A stretch of 64,000 nucleotides of DNA from Ulota crispa (taxonomy: Eukaryota > Streptophyta > Bryopsida > Orthotrichales > Orthotrichaceae), in assembly GCA_963920765.1 (NCBI GenBank), contig OY987243.1, positions 4,588,001-4,652,000 of the forward strand, in the 5' to 3' direction. Shown here piece by piece: positions 34,690-45,657 of the stretch (its first letter is position 1; each line of letters opens with the position of its first letter). The notes beneath the pieces were generated by a model that was given only the letters and a program-made list of their open reading frames with translations, searched no databases and had not been told where the DNA came from. A program made the translations under genes and the position numbers.

Positions 34690-36832
34690 TGAGGATAGTT
34701 GCCACTCTAAGACATCATTCTTGGAAGAATGTTCAAGTTCATTTCATTGTGCACTTTGGCCACCCTATGACATCATTCTTAGAAGAATATTCAGGTGAAA
34801 GAAGCATTGGAAAATGGACTTTTCATGGAAATTGGTAATTTCTTTTTACAAACACTAGACAGTCTTGGACATCATTCTTGGAAGAATGTTTAGATAAACA
34901 AGCAAGATCCGGGAATTGGTTAAATGAAGACCTAACCATACATTAGAAGACATGTCCCAAAACAAGCTACTTTGCACCATAATGAATGACATGTACACCT
35001 CAAGTAGTATGAAGAGAAACAATGATCTCTAATTCATGTTGGATTTGATCTCACATTCTAATAATTGGGCTTGGGGTGGCGCACACATCTGCGCCACCCC
35101 AAATCTAAATACTACAAGGGATCTCCATTCATGTTGAACTTGATCTTGACTTGTAATATCTGGGCTTGGGGTCACGCGGATACGCGCGCCACCTTGACCA
35201 ATGTTGGCGACGATGCTAGTCCAGATAGCGCGCACATCTGCGTGACCCCAAGCCCAAATATAACAAAAGATCTCTATTCATGTTGGACTTCATCTTGCTT
35301 TGTAGTGTTTAGGCTTGGAGTGGCGCGTGCCACCTAGACTAGCATTGTCGCCGATGTTGGTTCAGGTGGCAACCACATCTACACCACCCCAAGCGCAAAT
35401 TCTACAAGAGATCTCTATTTAGGTTGGACTTCATTTTGTCATGTAGTATTTGGGCTAAAGGTGGCATGGATGCGCCCGCCACCCAGAACAACGTTGGCGA
35501 CAACGCTAGTCCAAAGGGTGCGCACATCCACACCACCCTAAGCCCAAATACTACAAAGATTTCCAATCATATTGCACTTGAACTTGCTTTGTGGTATTTC
35601 ACCTCAGGGTGGCGGGGATGCGCGCAACCGTCANNNNNNNNNNNNNNNNNNNNNNNNNNNNNNNNNNNNNNNNNNNNNNNNNNNNNNNNNNNNNNNNNNN
35701 NNNNNNNNNNNNNNNNNNNNNNNNNNNNNNNNNNNNNNNNNNNNNNNNNNNNNNNNNNNNNNNNNNNNNNNNNNNNNNNNNNNNNNNNNNNNNNNNNNNN
35801 NNNNNNNNNNNNNNNNNNNNNNNNNNNNNNNNNTGAACTTGCTTTGTGGTATTTTGGCTGACGGTTGCGCGCATCCCCGCCACCCTGAGGTGAAATACCA
35901 CAAAGCAAGTTCAAGTGCAATATGATTGGAAATCTTTGTAGTATTTGGGCTTAGGGTGGTGTGGATGTGCGCACCCTTTGGACTAGCGTTGTCGCCAACG
36001 TTGTTCTGGGTGGCGGGCGCATCCATGCCACCTTTAGCCCAAATACTACATGACAAAATGAAGTCCAACCTAAATAGAGATCTCTTGTAGAATTTGCGCT
36101 TGGGGTGGTGTAGATGTGGTTGCCACCTGAACCAACATCGGCGACAATGCTAGTCTAGGTGGCACGCGCCACTCCAAGCCTAAACACTACAAAGCAAGAT
36201 GAAGTCCAACATGAATAGAGATCTTTTGTTATATTTGGGCTTGGGGTCACGCAGATGTGCGCGCTATCTGGACTAGCATCGTCGCCAACATTGGTCAAGG
36301 TGGCGCGCGTATCCGCGTGACCCCAAGCCCAGATATTACAAGTCAAGATCAAGTTCAACATGAATGGAGATCCCTTGTAGTATTTAGATTTGGGGTGGCG
36401 CAGATGTGTGCGCCACCCCAAGCCCAATTATTAGAATGTGAGATCAAATCCAACATGAATTAGAGATCATTGTTTCTCTTCATACTACTTGAGGTGTACA
36501 TGTCATTCATTATGGTGCAAAGTAGCTTGTTTTGGGACATGTCTTCTAATGTATGGTTAGGTCTTCATTTAACCAATTCCCGGATCTTGCTTGTTTATCT
36601 AAACATTCTTCCAAGAATGATGTCCAAGACTGTCTAGTGTTTGTAAAAAGAAATTACCAATTTCCATGAAAAGTCCATTTTCCAATGCTTCTTTCACCTG
36701 AATATTCTTCTAAGAATGATGTCATAGGGTGGCCAAAGTGCACAATGAAATGAACTTGAACATTCTTCCAAGAATGATGTCTTAGAGTGGCAACTATCCT
36801 CAAAGAATGAACATCAGTCCATTGAAGTTTAC
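34690..36832. repeat. Giant inverted repeat with gap at apex
   Basis: The left arm (about 34690-35633) and right arm (about 35859-36808) appear identical or nearly so as reverse complements; short frames in one arm recur residue for residue in the other. Outside 34690/36808 the arms remain recognisably homologous for a few dozen bases but are clearly diverged. Inside each arm are tandem units of about 94-149 bp (starts near 35034, 35128, 35276, 35417 and 35566) rich in CpG and in GGCGCGC, GGGCTTGGGGT and CACCCCAAGCCC motifs, strikingly GC-rich against the AT-rich surroundings. Confidence 0.85.
35634..35833. other. Assembly gap (200 N)
   Basis: Exactly 200 N lie at the apex of the inverted repeat, so its true centre is unknown. 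Frames crossing it are meaningless. Confidence 1.
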
Positions 36833-37342
36833 TGCAAGTGAACATTCTGCCAAGAATTATGTTTTGTAGTTGCCCGTGTGCATCAAAAAAATTTGCATGT
36901 GTCTCATAGATTAAAAGAATTTCTGTTGTGTGTATTGTATGCATAACTTTAACCTAGAGGAGTTGGCGTATATGCCTACTTGCAATTTGTCAGAGGCCAT
37001 CCACAACAAGTGGCTCTAGATTTTTTGAAATTATTGAGGTAATGTATTTGAAGTTACATATGACAATGGCATACAAGCATGACAACAATTCACAAAGTTT
37101 AGGGCATATCTACACTAGGGCAATGCTCTAGTTCTGGTTCTTTAAAAAAATTAATTGAAATTAAGAGCTGAAATGTGGAATGGGAATCCCAATTTTTTTT
37201 TCCAGACACACTAAATGCATTGCTGGGGGCGGGAGGATCTTGGATCATACATTCTTCATTTGGAAGGCAAAGTGGTTTTTGGTAGTATTAAGAGGAAAGT
37301 GTCACTCCAATTGCTGATGAGGGAGAACCTCACTGACCTAAT

Positions 37343-37870
37343 AAGTTAAATTTTTTAGAACCATGTGTGAAAATGAGATCCTCAAGAAACTTTGAAGACA
37401 CCAAAGGTGGACCTAGTATTGTACCGAAGGTCACTAATTCCACCTATGTAGCTAAACCTTTTGAGAGTGACCGTGACACATCAAAATATCACGTTGCTAG
37501 GATGAAATCTAAGTTCAATGTTAAGTGTCATGCTCTTTGCTCAACAACGCAATACCAATTTAAAATGTATTGCTAAAGTTGGCAAGTGTTTGAAAGGTAC
37601 TCTTGCTCCGACATACCATGGAAGGAAAGTCGATTATGGACATTGTGAGGTTACAACAAATTTTTGGTTTTGTGCTAATAAGCAGATGCAAGCTAATAAT
37701 TCCCATTTGTGGCAAAAAAGAAGTCCTTTTTTTAGTACAAAACAAAGTGTTTTTGTGTTTCCAATGAGAATTCTTCCTTTTCTCAATGAGAGTTCCAAAT
37801 TCCAAAGGTTGACCACCCTAGTTTATGCCATTCTAAGACATTTAAGTAAAAAAGGAAACTAAAACACTTG
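37343..37870 (+). pseudogene. Partial cysteine-bearing reading frame, broken
   Basis: Two overlapping plus-strand frames (37367-37576 and 37518-37862) seem to be one older coding stretch with a frame change near 37560. The joined region would contain KCHALC and, further on, a KVDYGHCEV and FWFC segment, a spacing that could bind zinc. It lies upstream of the SWIM fragment and may be the earlier part of the same gene. The family is not recognised. Confidence 0.3.
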
Positions 37871-38511
37871 ATTTAACTTAGAGGAAACAATCCCCAAATA
37901 ATACCAAAAATTGTAGTTGTTCGGGAGCACATAAAAGTCCTTTCCCTCCAAAATGTAAATTACATTCTTTAAAAATTTATTCCAAAATGTAATCATCCCA
38001 ATCCTCTAATAATGATGCCAAAAGATTGTGCCCATATTATGAGTCTACATATCAATTCAAGAGTCTTATTTAGCAAGAAAAAAACACTATGATAGTTTTA
38101 GGAGCTATGTTCAAAAGTCCTTTTCTCTTATCACATTGGAAATATATACTTTATTTTGGTGGAAATTGGATCATCAACAAGTCTACTTTCTAAATATGAG
38201 TCCTTTCTATCTTAAAGACTTCATTTCCATGAAACTAGTGACATTGAACGATGTGTGAAAGGCTCTAAGCAACAATTTGTAATTGATTAGCCCAAGGTTC
38301 TTGAAGTTTGATCAATACTCTCCAATACAAAACCTACTTGTGAGGAATCTGTTCTACTACAATATGCAGGTTTTTGCTTGCAAGAGCAGTCTTCATTCTC
38401 CCCACGTCAACTATTTGGCATGGTTGCTCGCTTTGAGTGCGCACTTTATATAATGAAATGGACTTGCCCAATCCAGACTCATACCCATGGAAGAGGCAGA
38501 ACTCCACCATT

Positions 38512-38904
38512 TGACGTTCCACCAATGTGCCACCTCTTAAGCTGAAGAATAAATGGAAAGATGCAAGTAACGTACACGGTTCAATTTTGGAAGCTACAAT
38601 GCTTCATTTGCCTACCTTATGGGCAATTGTTTCCCTTCGAATGGGATATGAGGGCTATCTAAATGTCTACCAAATTACAATAGGAAATGTTCATGCTTGC
38701 AATTGTCCTAACTTTACCAACATGGCTGTTGCTACCATCAAAAATTGCCGGCAATATGTGAACTATAAACATTTGTATTACATTTTTTGTTACCACTGCA
38801 AGATGGACCCCGTGAAAGACACTTTTATTCATGCACCTAGCTTTAGCTTCTCTAAGGTTAAAACCCTCCTCATTCAAGCAGGGATCATAAAAATGAAAGA
38901 GTAG
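38512..38904 (+). pseudogene. SWIM-type zinc-finger protein fragment
   Basis: The open frame begins after a TGA and has no ATG near its head (first sensible codon GTG at 38527). Over 125 residues it reads a TMLHLPTLWAIVSLRMGY block, then CNC (Cys58, Cys60), Cys74 and YKHLYYIF (His82), then a FIHAPSFSFSKV block. This is the layout of a SWIM zinc finger, CXCX(n)CXH, found in Mutator transposases and in plant repeat proteins. The third zinc ligand expected before Lys-His is Tyr80, not Cys. A second frame at about 38339-38530 upstream (VLLQYAGFCLQEQ) may be an earlier exon. Probably a decayed transposon-encoded or captured gene. Confidence 0.5.
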
Positions 38905-39112
38905 ATGAACCTATGCCTTTGCTTATTACTATTTTGTTTCTCAGTAATGACATCAATGTTTTTTTCATATTTTATAGACCAATGTTCTATAATCATTCCC
39001 ATGCATGTATATCCAATGAGAATGATGTTGTCACTACTTTTCTTTTAAATATTTATTGGTAAATCCCTACTACCATGGTACTTAATGTGTTATGTGCACA
39101 AATTTCCTTTAA

Positions 39113-39353
39113 CTCCTGAGCGCCCAGACCATAGTCACTCAAATCCATACCTTTTTGAACTTACTCCAATAAAACTATTACCTAAGTATAGTCAAATAGC
39201 TTGAATTTTTTTGAGTGATAATAGACAGATGCCTGGAGGTACATGAAAAAGTACAAGTCTTTGGAGTGTACCATTAAGAAGAGGATAAGAGTCAAACGTG
39301 GACATTTTTCAAAAACCAAAAGCCACATTTTGGCCTTTGGGATGCTCAGGGGC
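39113..39353. mobile_element. TTAA-flanked (piggyBac-like) MITE inside the Mutator-like element
   Basis: The left flank is TTAA (39109-39112); the right flank has decayed to CTAA. The ends are CTCCTGAGCGCCCAG and, inverted, CCCCTGAGCATCCCAAAG. The reverse complement aligns with 30651-30890 throughout, including a TGGTACA core and a GGATTTGAGTGA block, which gives a subfamily of about 240 bp. Confidence 0.75.
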
Positions 39354-40864
39354 TAATACATTCCTTTGAGGGTGGATGGTTCATCTTTAGAAACTCTTAG
39401 TATTAGTATGATGGTTGTTATCTGCATGACCTAAACCCAATGACCCTTCTGTGGTCGTTCATGTTCTTTTTTTGCCTAAATCCCAAACATGTAAGTTGAT
39501 TGAGACACGCACATCTTTTCAATCTGCACTTCTATTTTGTTCTTCTCTATTTATGACCAAATAATAGTACCCATAACTATGCCCTCAGCCCTCACTACTA
39601 CTCAACAAATCACCTCTTTGACAACCTGTGTATTACACCACCAAGTCATGGCAAATCAAATTCTCTCAATTATTGGACCTTCTCTTTATTTTACTAAATA
39701 CTACCTACTTTGTTTTATTAATGCCATGTCTCATGCTAAAATGATTTAGAAAAAATCTAAAACATTTGGCTTAATCCACTTCAACTACACAGTCATGGGT
39801 GCAGCCTAATATCCATGGTAATAGGGCCCCATTCTTAATTTGAGTACTATTTTCATTTAATTGTTACAATTGTTTAAACTCATCGTCGTAAATTTTCATT
39901 TATGCTTCAAATGTTTAGGATTTCTGCTCCACGCTCATGACTTTCCCGCTCCTAGCTCACAAGCTCACCGCTTGCCGCTCCCCTGGTAGCATCATTGAAC
40001 CCAAAATCCTACTTTTGGTAAATGGTTTTGTGTCAAAATCATGGTTTTACAAGAAAGTTGATTAATAAATAGTGGTGATGAATTTTTGAGATTTGATTGC
40101 ACAAATATGTAGGAGACATCCATACGCACATCTTCCTTTCAAACAAACATTTCCCAAAAAATTCAAAATTCCTTCTGTAGATATTTTAATGTTAGGGTGA
40201 ATGTGACCAAATTTAGTAAAATTCATATTTCTTCATCTAAATTAGTTTGGGTTATTTGACTCATACATTGTGATTAAGTTTGTAACTCTAAACATGATGA
40301 TATGTTTTTTTTGCCAAAAGCTAATTTAGATGAAGAAATATGAATTTCACTAAATTTGGTCATGATCAACCTAACATTAAAATCTCTACAGAAGGAATTT
40401 TGAATTTTTTTGGAAATGTTTGTTTGAAATAAAGATGTGCTTATGGATGACTCCTACATATCCATACAATCAAATCTCAAAAATTCATCACCACTATTTA
40501 TTAATCAACTTTCTTGTAAAACCATGATTTTGACACAAAATCGTTTACCAAAAATAGGATTTTGGGTTTTGGTAACTAAAATTTGATATGTTTGATCAAA
40601 ATTGCATGAGGATTGCATATTATAGATGTGAGAATGAAATATCACTTGTATTTTTTGTTATCCATAAGTTATACATACTTCTTTGGATGCCATAAAAGGG
40701 TGTTATGTACTCTTTCTTTTGGGTACTATACAGTACTTCTATAATGGAGCACAACTTTTATCTAGTTACAACTAATAACTAGCCTAGATTTTAAGTCTCT
40801 GACTTTAAAATTTCACTTTGTTTTAGGTGGGTACGTAACACTTTACAAGCTTTGAAAAAAAAGA

Positions 40865-41390
40865 TGTAGGTAGATTTTTTGAAGTATAGCTAAATGGAAA
40901 GGCTTCAATTTTTGATACCAACAAGCAAAGGTTTGAATCCTTTTACTCTAGATGTACGTGATTTTTTATTTTGCATTATACATATGGATATCAATTCCAA
41001 TCCAATCTATAAAGCCAGCTGACGTAGAAAACTACACAAGCCTCTCAATGCCTATGCAAATACAAAAAATGTAAGGTAGTTTCATTATGATAATATTCCA
41101 GCTTGTAAAACAAATGTAACGAAACATTTCAAAATGAAAAAAAACACAATTTCTAAGTAATATTTGTTTTTGGAAATTACAAAAAAAAATCCAAAGTGCG
41201 GAACAACGTTTCGCCCCTCAAATTGTAACTTTTAAATTATAACAAAAGAATAATCCAAGAGTTATGGCCAAAAAGACCACTTATTGTTGAGGTTGTGACC
41301 AGAACTTAGTGCAAGTGGTTGTGTATTAATTCCAGAAGAGAGCATTTTGGTGCAACAAGATATACAAGGGAGTTTTTTTTTTTGTTTTTT
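40865..41390 (+). mobile_element. Possible tRNA-derived SINE
   Basis: A pol III A-box-like TAGCTAAATGG (40887-40897) and a B-box-like GGTTTGAATCC (40930-40940) lie at tRNA-like spacing in an otherwise non-coding stretch. The 3' limit and target duplication are not defined. The T-rich run near 41370 could be its tail. Confidence 0.3.
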
Positions 41391-41558
41391 TGAGAAGAAT
41401 TAACAACTGTATTTTACAACTTACATAAAAGAGTAAAAGTCTTGTATGAGGAGGAAACTTGCACTTTTAGAGCTTGGCTCCAAGGTAGGAGGCTCATAAC
41501 CCGTGCAAGCATTTTGAACCGCATAGAGGTTTCTAAATCAGTGCACATAGCTTCTTAA

Positions 41559-42205
41559 CCCCAAAGCCTCATTGGGGATAGAGATTATCCTTGACAAATT
41601 TTTGAGGCTAAATTAAACTTGACCAAATTATTATTTTTAGTAAATTATATTTTTGAAAAGTAATTTTTGAAGTTTAGTTTTAGCTTCAACAATCTGATTT
41701 TGCAAATGATTAATTATGATTTTTCTATTCAAGATTTTGTGCATTGGTGTTCATTGCAATCTTTACTTTATGTAGTGTTGAGGGACTCTTGGGAATGAGC
41801 CTCAAATACACTAGATCTTTGAGAAAAAATCACATTAGAAATTCATTTAAAAAAATTGTAGAGTAGATTTTGAGAAGCCATAAATTGGTTGGAGTTATGG
41901 ATGTTAGGCTCTTTAACCTCATATTTCTTTGGTGACCAAATTTTTTGATTTGACATGTGAAAAGAAGATTGAAAGACTTCAAATCACTTTCACAGTTTTA
42001 ACATGTTCATGATCAAACATTATAATCTTTCAATCTATAAGAGATATTATTGTGTTTTCTTTTCTAATGTGATCTCTAACATGTCTAGTTTGATTTTATA
42101 ATGTTACAATTGAAAAAGAACTTATACAACTTATCAAAATATTGGCTTTTAGTTCAAATTAGAGAAAATTCCTAGAAGCCCTGGAAATGTAGTGTCACTT
42201 TGGGG
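41559..42205. mobile_element. TTAA-flanked (piggyBac-like) element, 647 bp
   Basis: TTAA occurs at 41555-41558 and 42206-42209. The ends are CCCCAAAGCCTCATTG and, inverted, CCCCAAAGTGACAC. The right TTAA is also the left TTAA of the next element. Parts of the interior (41710-41875, 41940-42130) match the neighbour in inverse orientation. Confidence 0.55.
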
Positions 42206-42209
42206 TTAA

Positions 42210-43672
42210 CCCTTTACCACTCAAGGTAGACCTTGAGCATCTCAAAATCTGCTCTAAAGTGAACAAATTGCCAATATTTTGATAAATGTTGTCAATTTTT
42301 TTTGAAATGTAACCATATAAATTAAAGCAAGACATGTTAGAGATTACATGGAAAAAGAAAACACAACAACATCACTTATGGATTAAAATATTATAATATT
42401 TGATCATGAGGGTGTTAAAATTGTGAAATTGATTTGAAGTCTTTCAATCCTCTTTTCACATCTCAAATCTAAAATTGAGGGTACCTAAAAAATATGAGTA
42501 TGTAAAGTATAATCACTAGAAGAAATCCTGCATTAAACGACTAGTTCACAATGACCGCAAACGTCCTAAACAACTATACATTGACTCAATTATAGTTGAA
42601 TTAAGTTGTTTAGGACATTTGCAGTCATTGTGAACTAGTCGTTTAGGACAAATTTTTCTTCTAGTGAATATGCATGACCCCAATAAATTTATAGCTTCTC
42701 AAAATCTTTTCTACAAATTTTTTAATTCAATTTCTAATGTAATATTTTCTCCAAGTTCTAGTGTACTTGAGGCTCATGTCCAAGAACCCTCAACACTAGT
42801 AAGTGAAGATTTTGCAATGGACACCCTTGCACAAAATCTTAAATAGACAAATCAAGTCAATTTACTCGTTTATCAAAGCTGATGGAGGACGAAGAAGGCC
42901 ATGACAAACTAATTGGATACAAAGCAAGTAAAATACATAAAGAAAAAAAGCTCTTTTTTGGGCCAAAGAGAGAAAAAGCTAGCAACATTTCGAATCCACA
43001 CGGTGAAACCTTTGGCTTTTCTGTCATTTGTTATGCAAAGGCTTTGTGCCTTCCAAGAGCTATGGCTACAGAGGTAGCGTACCGGGGGCGCAAAGCCTTT
43101 GCCGAAGGCTGAAGAAGAGAAGCCTTTGGCCCTGCCAATGAATCATTTTTTTGTTTCAATTTTGAGTTTTTTAATCTTGTATTCTTTTCTTCTTTAAAGC
43201 AAAATCCTAAAAACAAATAGAGCAGATGGTCCAACTACAGAATTTTTTTTTTCTCGCCGCAAAAACTGAAATTTTTTGCCATGGACGAGCCACATGTGAA
43301 GAAACTTGCACGTGTGGTTCTGACCGGGGGGGGGGGGAAAGCACCCTATCAGAATTCTTCGATGTGCAGAGCTTTGCATCTGAAACTCAATGACGCTTTG
43401 CGTTTTGCCAGGGCCTTGGGCAGTAATCCAACTCCCGCCAACTCACGAGGAGCTAGCAATGCTGTGGAGTTAGGGAAGTGGCTTGTTTAAGTGTAGGTGG
43501 ACAAATCTCAACAATATAGTTAATCATTTTCAAAATTAGACTTTTGATACTAAAACAAGACCTCAACAAGAACTTAAATACATAAATCATTGAAGTTAAT
43601 CTTGGAGGAAGATTATAAATCCCAAATTACAAACAAGCGGGGACAATTCTGGTCCCCTTGGGCGGTGAGGGG
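42210..43672. mobile_element. TTAA-flanked (piggyBac-like) element, 1.46 kb, abutting the previous one
   Basis: TTAA occurs at 42206-42209 and 43673-43676. The ends are CCCTTTACCACTCAAGG and, inverted, CCCCTCACCGCCCAAGG. It contains a CACTA MITE (42514-42666) and a GC-richer passenger segment (about 42880-43500) with no clear gene. Confidence 0.5.
42514..42666. mobile_element. CACTA-type MITE, palindromic
   Basis: The ends are CACTAGAAGAAAT and, inverted, CACTAGAAGAAAAAT. A 3-bp AAT duplication stands at 42511-42513 and 42667-42669. Length is 153 bp, and nearly all of it folds into a hairpin. Confidence 0.8.
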
Positions 43673-45657
43673 TTAAATGGGTCACATTCTCTATGTTCAT
43701 AAATTGTATTTGTGCATGCACAGTTTTAGAACCTCAAGAGAGTGAAATGAGCTACTACAAAGTGTGCTTATTGGCCATAATTGTGTTGGGTTTTGTTTTT
43801 CAATAAAATATAGATATATGTCATACTAAAATAAATGAAAACATGTTCTCAATCATGATTTGGGCATTGGAATATGGAATGAGTGCCTGCATGCTTTAAA
43901 GGACTTAGATGAGCATCCTTAGCTTTGTGGTAATTGATTTCTAGACTCATGTGCTCCATTTACAAACTGCCTTTGAACCATGAATGCCATAGTCTATGAT
44001 CAAAAGTAGCTACCTATGCACCTTTTGCTTTAACAAATTGTAATTGATTCATAACAACTCAAAAAATTCAATTTAAATGGCTATAAAATTGCTTCTTCTT
44101 TGACTTTCTACCAAAAATATTTCCAAATTGCTAAGCTTACTTGATTTTTATACATATGTCATCTTTCCCTTAGATGGTTGATTCATGAACCTCCTACCTT
44201 AAAGGCTTATGTGAACACCAAGCTAAGCTCACATGGGCTTGTAGAACCAAGTAAGATGGCTATACAATAACAAATAACATTCAAGGTTTGTTGCCAAAAC
44301 ACAACTTGATACAACAAACAAGAGACTCAATTTCTTGAAGTCAAGACAATGATAAGAACATAAATTACCAACTCAATCCAACTGACAACGTTTTAGGCAG
44401 TTTCCAAGTACTTGTAGAAGCTCAAATTTACAATAATCATACAATTTAGAACATGAAATACTTGTATGACAAGATTATGGTACTTTGATCCATACCAATT
44501 CAACAAATTCAAGATATAAGCTACGTATATGAAGCAATCCTCTTCTATATTTTCTATTTTGCAGTTGCTAAATCAAAATAACAATGTGCTTCTATTTCAA
44601 GTAATCACAGCACCTCATATGAATTTCACCAAACTTGGTTTTGTTATGTTTTTTTTTTTTTTTTTGGGTTTGATTTATTACACAAAACATGTCTGATGTG
44701 TACAAGAATCCCTTAACTCTGAAGGACCAGGTGTCTATTCCACAAACACTTGAGAACTCATGTAGGGTCATACAAAGTTAATTTTTATTGGATGTTCTCA
44801 AAATTGTTACACAAAGTGTAAATATGTATCTCCCCAAGTGGAAATGTAAATTTTTCCCCAATTGGATGCCTAATTCAAAAATTATGTTGCCCAAAAGAAT
44901 TTGGGTTGCTTGGGCAATTTGGGCATCTTTAAAGAATCTTATGCTAAAACTCTCATCAATTTTTGAAGTTTGGCATGTATGTAATTAACAAAATATGGTA
45001 TACAATTGTCAAAAACAAAAACAAAAAATAAACTCTCACATCACATTCTAAGAGGAGTCAAACTTTGTTGACTTCATTTGGATAGTTTCAAGAAAAAAAA
45101 AATTCTTCTAAGTTTAGGCCCTATTATCTTTCAATCTATGAATTTGAATTCATGAGTTTTTTTTTCACATATAAGTTTGAATGCTTGTCCCTAACTTTTT
45201 AGTTTTTGCCATTCAAATTTCAAACAAAAGACTTTTTTGTTAATGCCGTGAGGCTAGTGGGGATTTCCCAAATATATTATGTGAATTGGAAAGACAAGGG
45301 AACTAAAAAATGCCAAGTTCCATTTCAAAAGACTTCCTCATTGCACAAGAAATCATGAGAGAAGCTCGTGTATTGCCAATTCACTTAACCTCCTTGCATT
45401 GCAAGCCTGGGTGACTTAGAATAAGCTAGGTCCTATATTTTCTTTTGAATTTTTCATGAGTTGACCTAACATCATATACTTATGAGTGGTCAAAAACCTT
45501 GTTTTTATGTAGAGCAAAAATTTAACTCAAAGAGGGCTTGAAGTCTACTCACCTTGTTTTGTAGGAATGAAAAATTGTTGTTTTTTTCACTTTAAACGTT
45601 ATAATCTTACAATCCACGGATCTAGATGGGCTAATTTTTTTTGCACACTTTGATTTA

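Larger units (their letters stand above)
32205..39997. mobile_element. Mutator-like element, about 7.8 kb, gene-bearing
   Basis: The 9-bp duplication AACCCAAAA is perfect at 32196-32204 and 39998-40006. The ends are CAGGGTTGCTAGGAGG and, inverted, CAATGATGCTACCAGGGG, and both then run into repeated GTGAGC/GAGC motifs. Contents in order: a decayed intron-bearing gene on the minus strand (32862-34132), a giant inverted repeat with a 200-N gap (34690-36832), a partial frame with cysteine-rich sequence on the plus strand (37343-37870), a SWIM zinc-finger fragment (38512-38904) and a nested TTAA element (39113-39353). No full transposase with a recognisable catalytic core was found, so it is probably non-autonomous or decayed. 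It inserted after the foldback it splits. Confidence 0.75.
32036..40728. mobile_element. Foldback array member 6, split by the Mutator-like element
   Basis: The left part 32036-32204 and right part 40007-40728 add up to 891 bp once the inserted element and one target copy are removed. The ends are TAGTATCCAAAAGAAAG and, inverted, TAGTACCCAAAAGAAAG. TA lies at 32034-32035 and 40729-40730. The join point matches intact copies such as the one at 29340-29370. Confidence 0.75.

Noticed and set aside
35424-36068. Open frames crossing the N gap
   Set aside because: They run through 200 undetermined bases, and their ends are the two arms of one inverted repeat.
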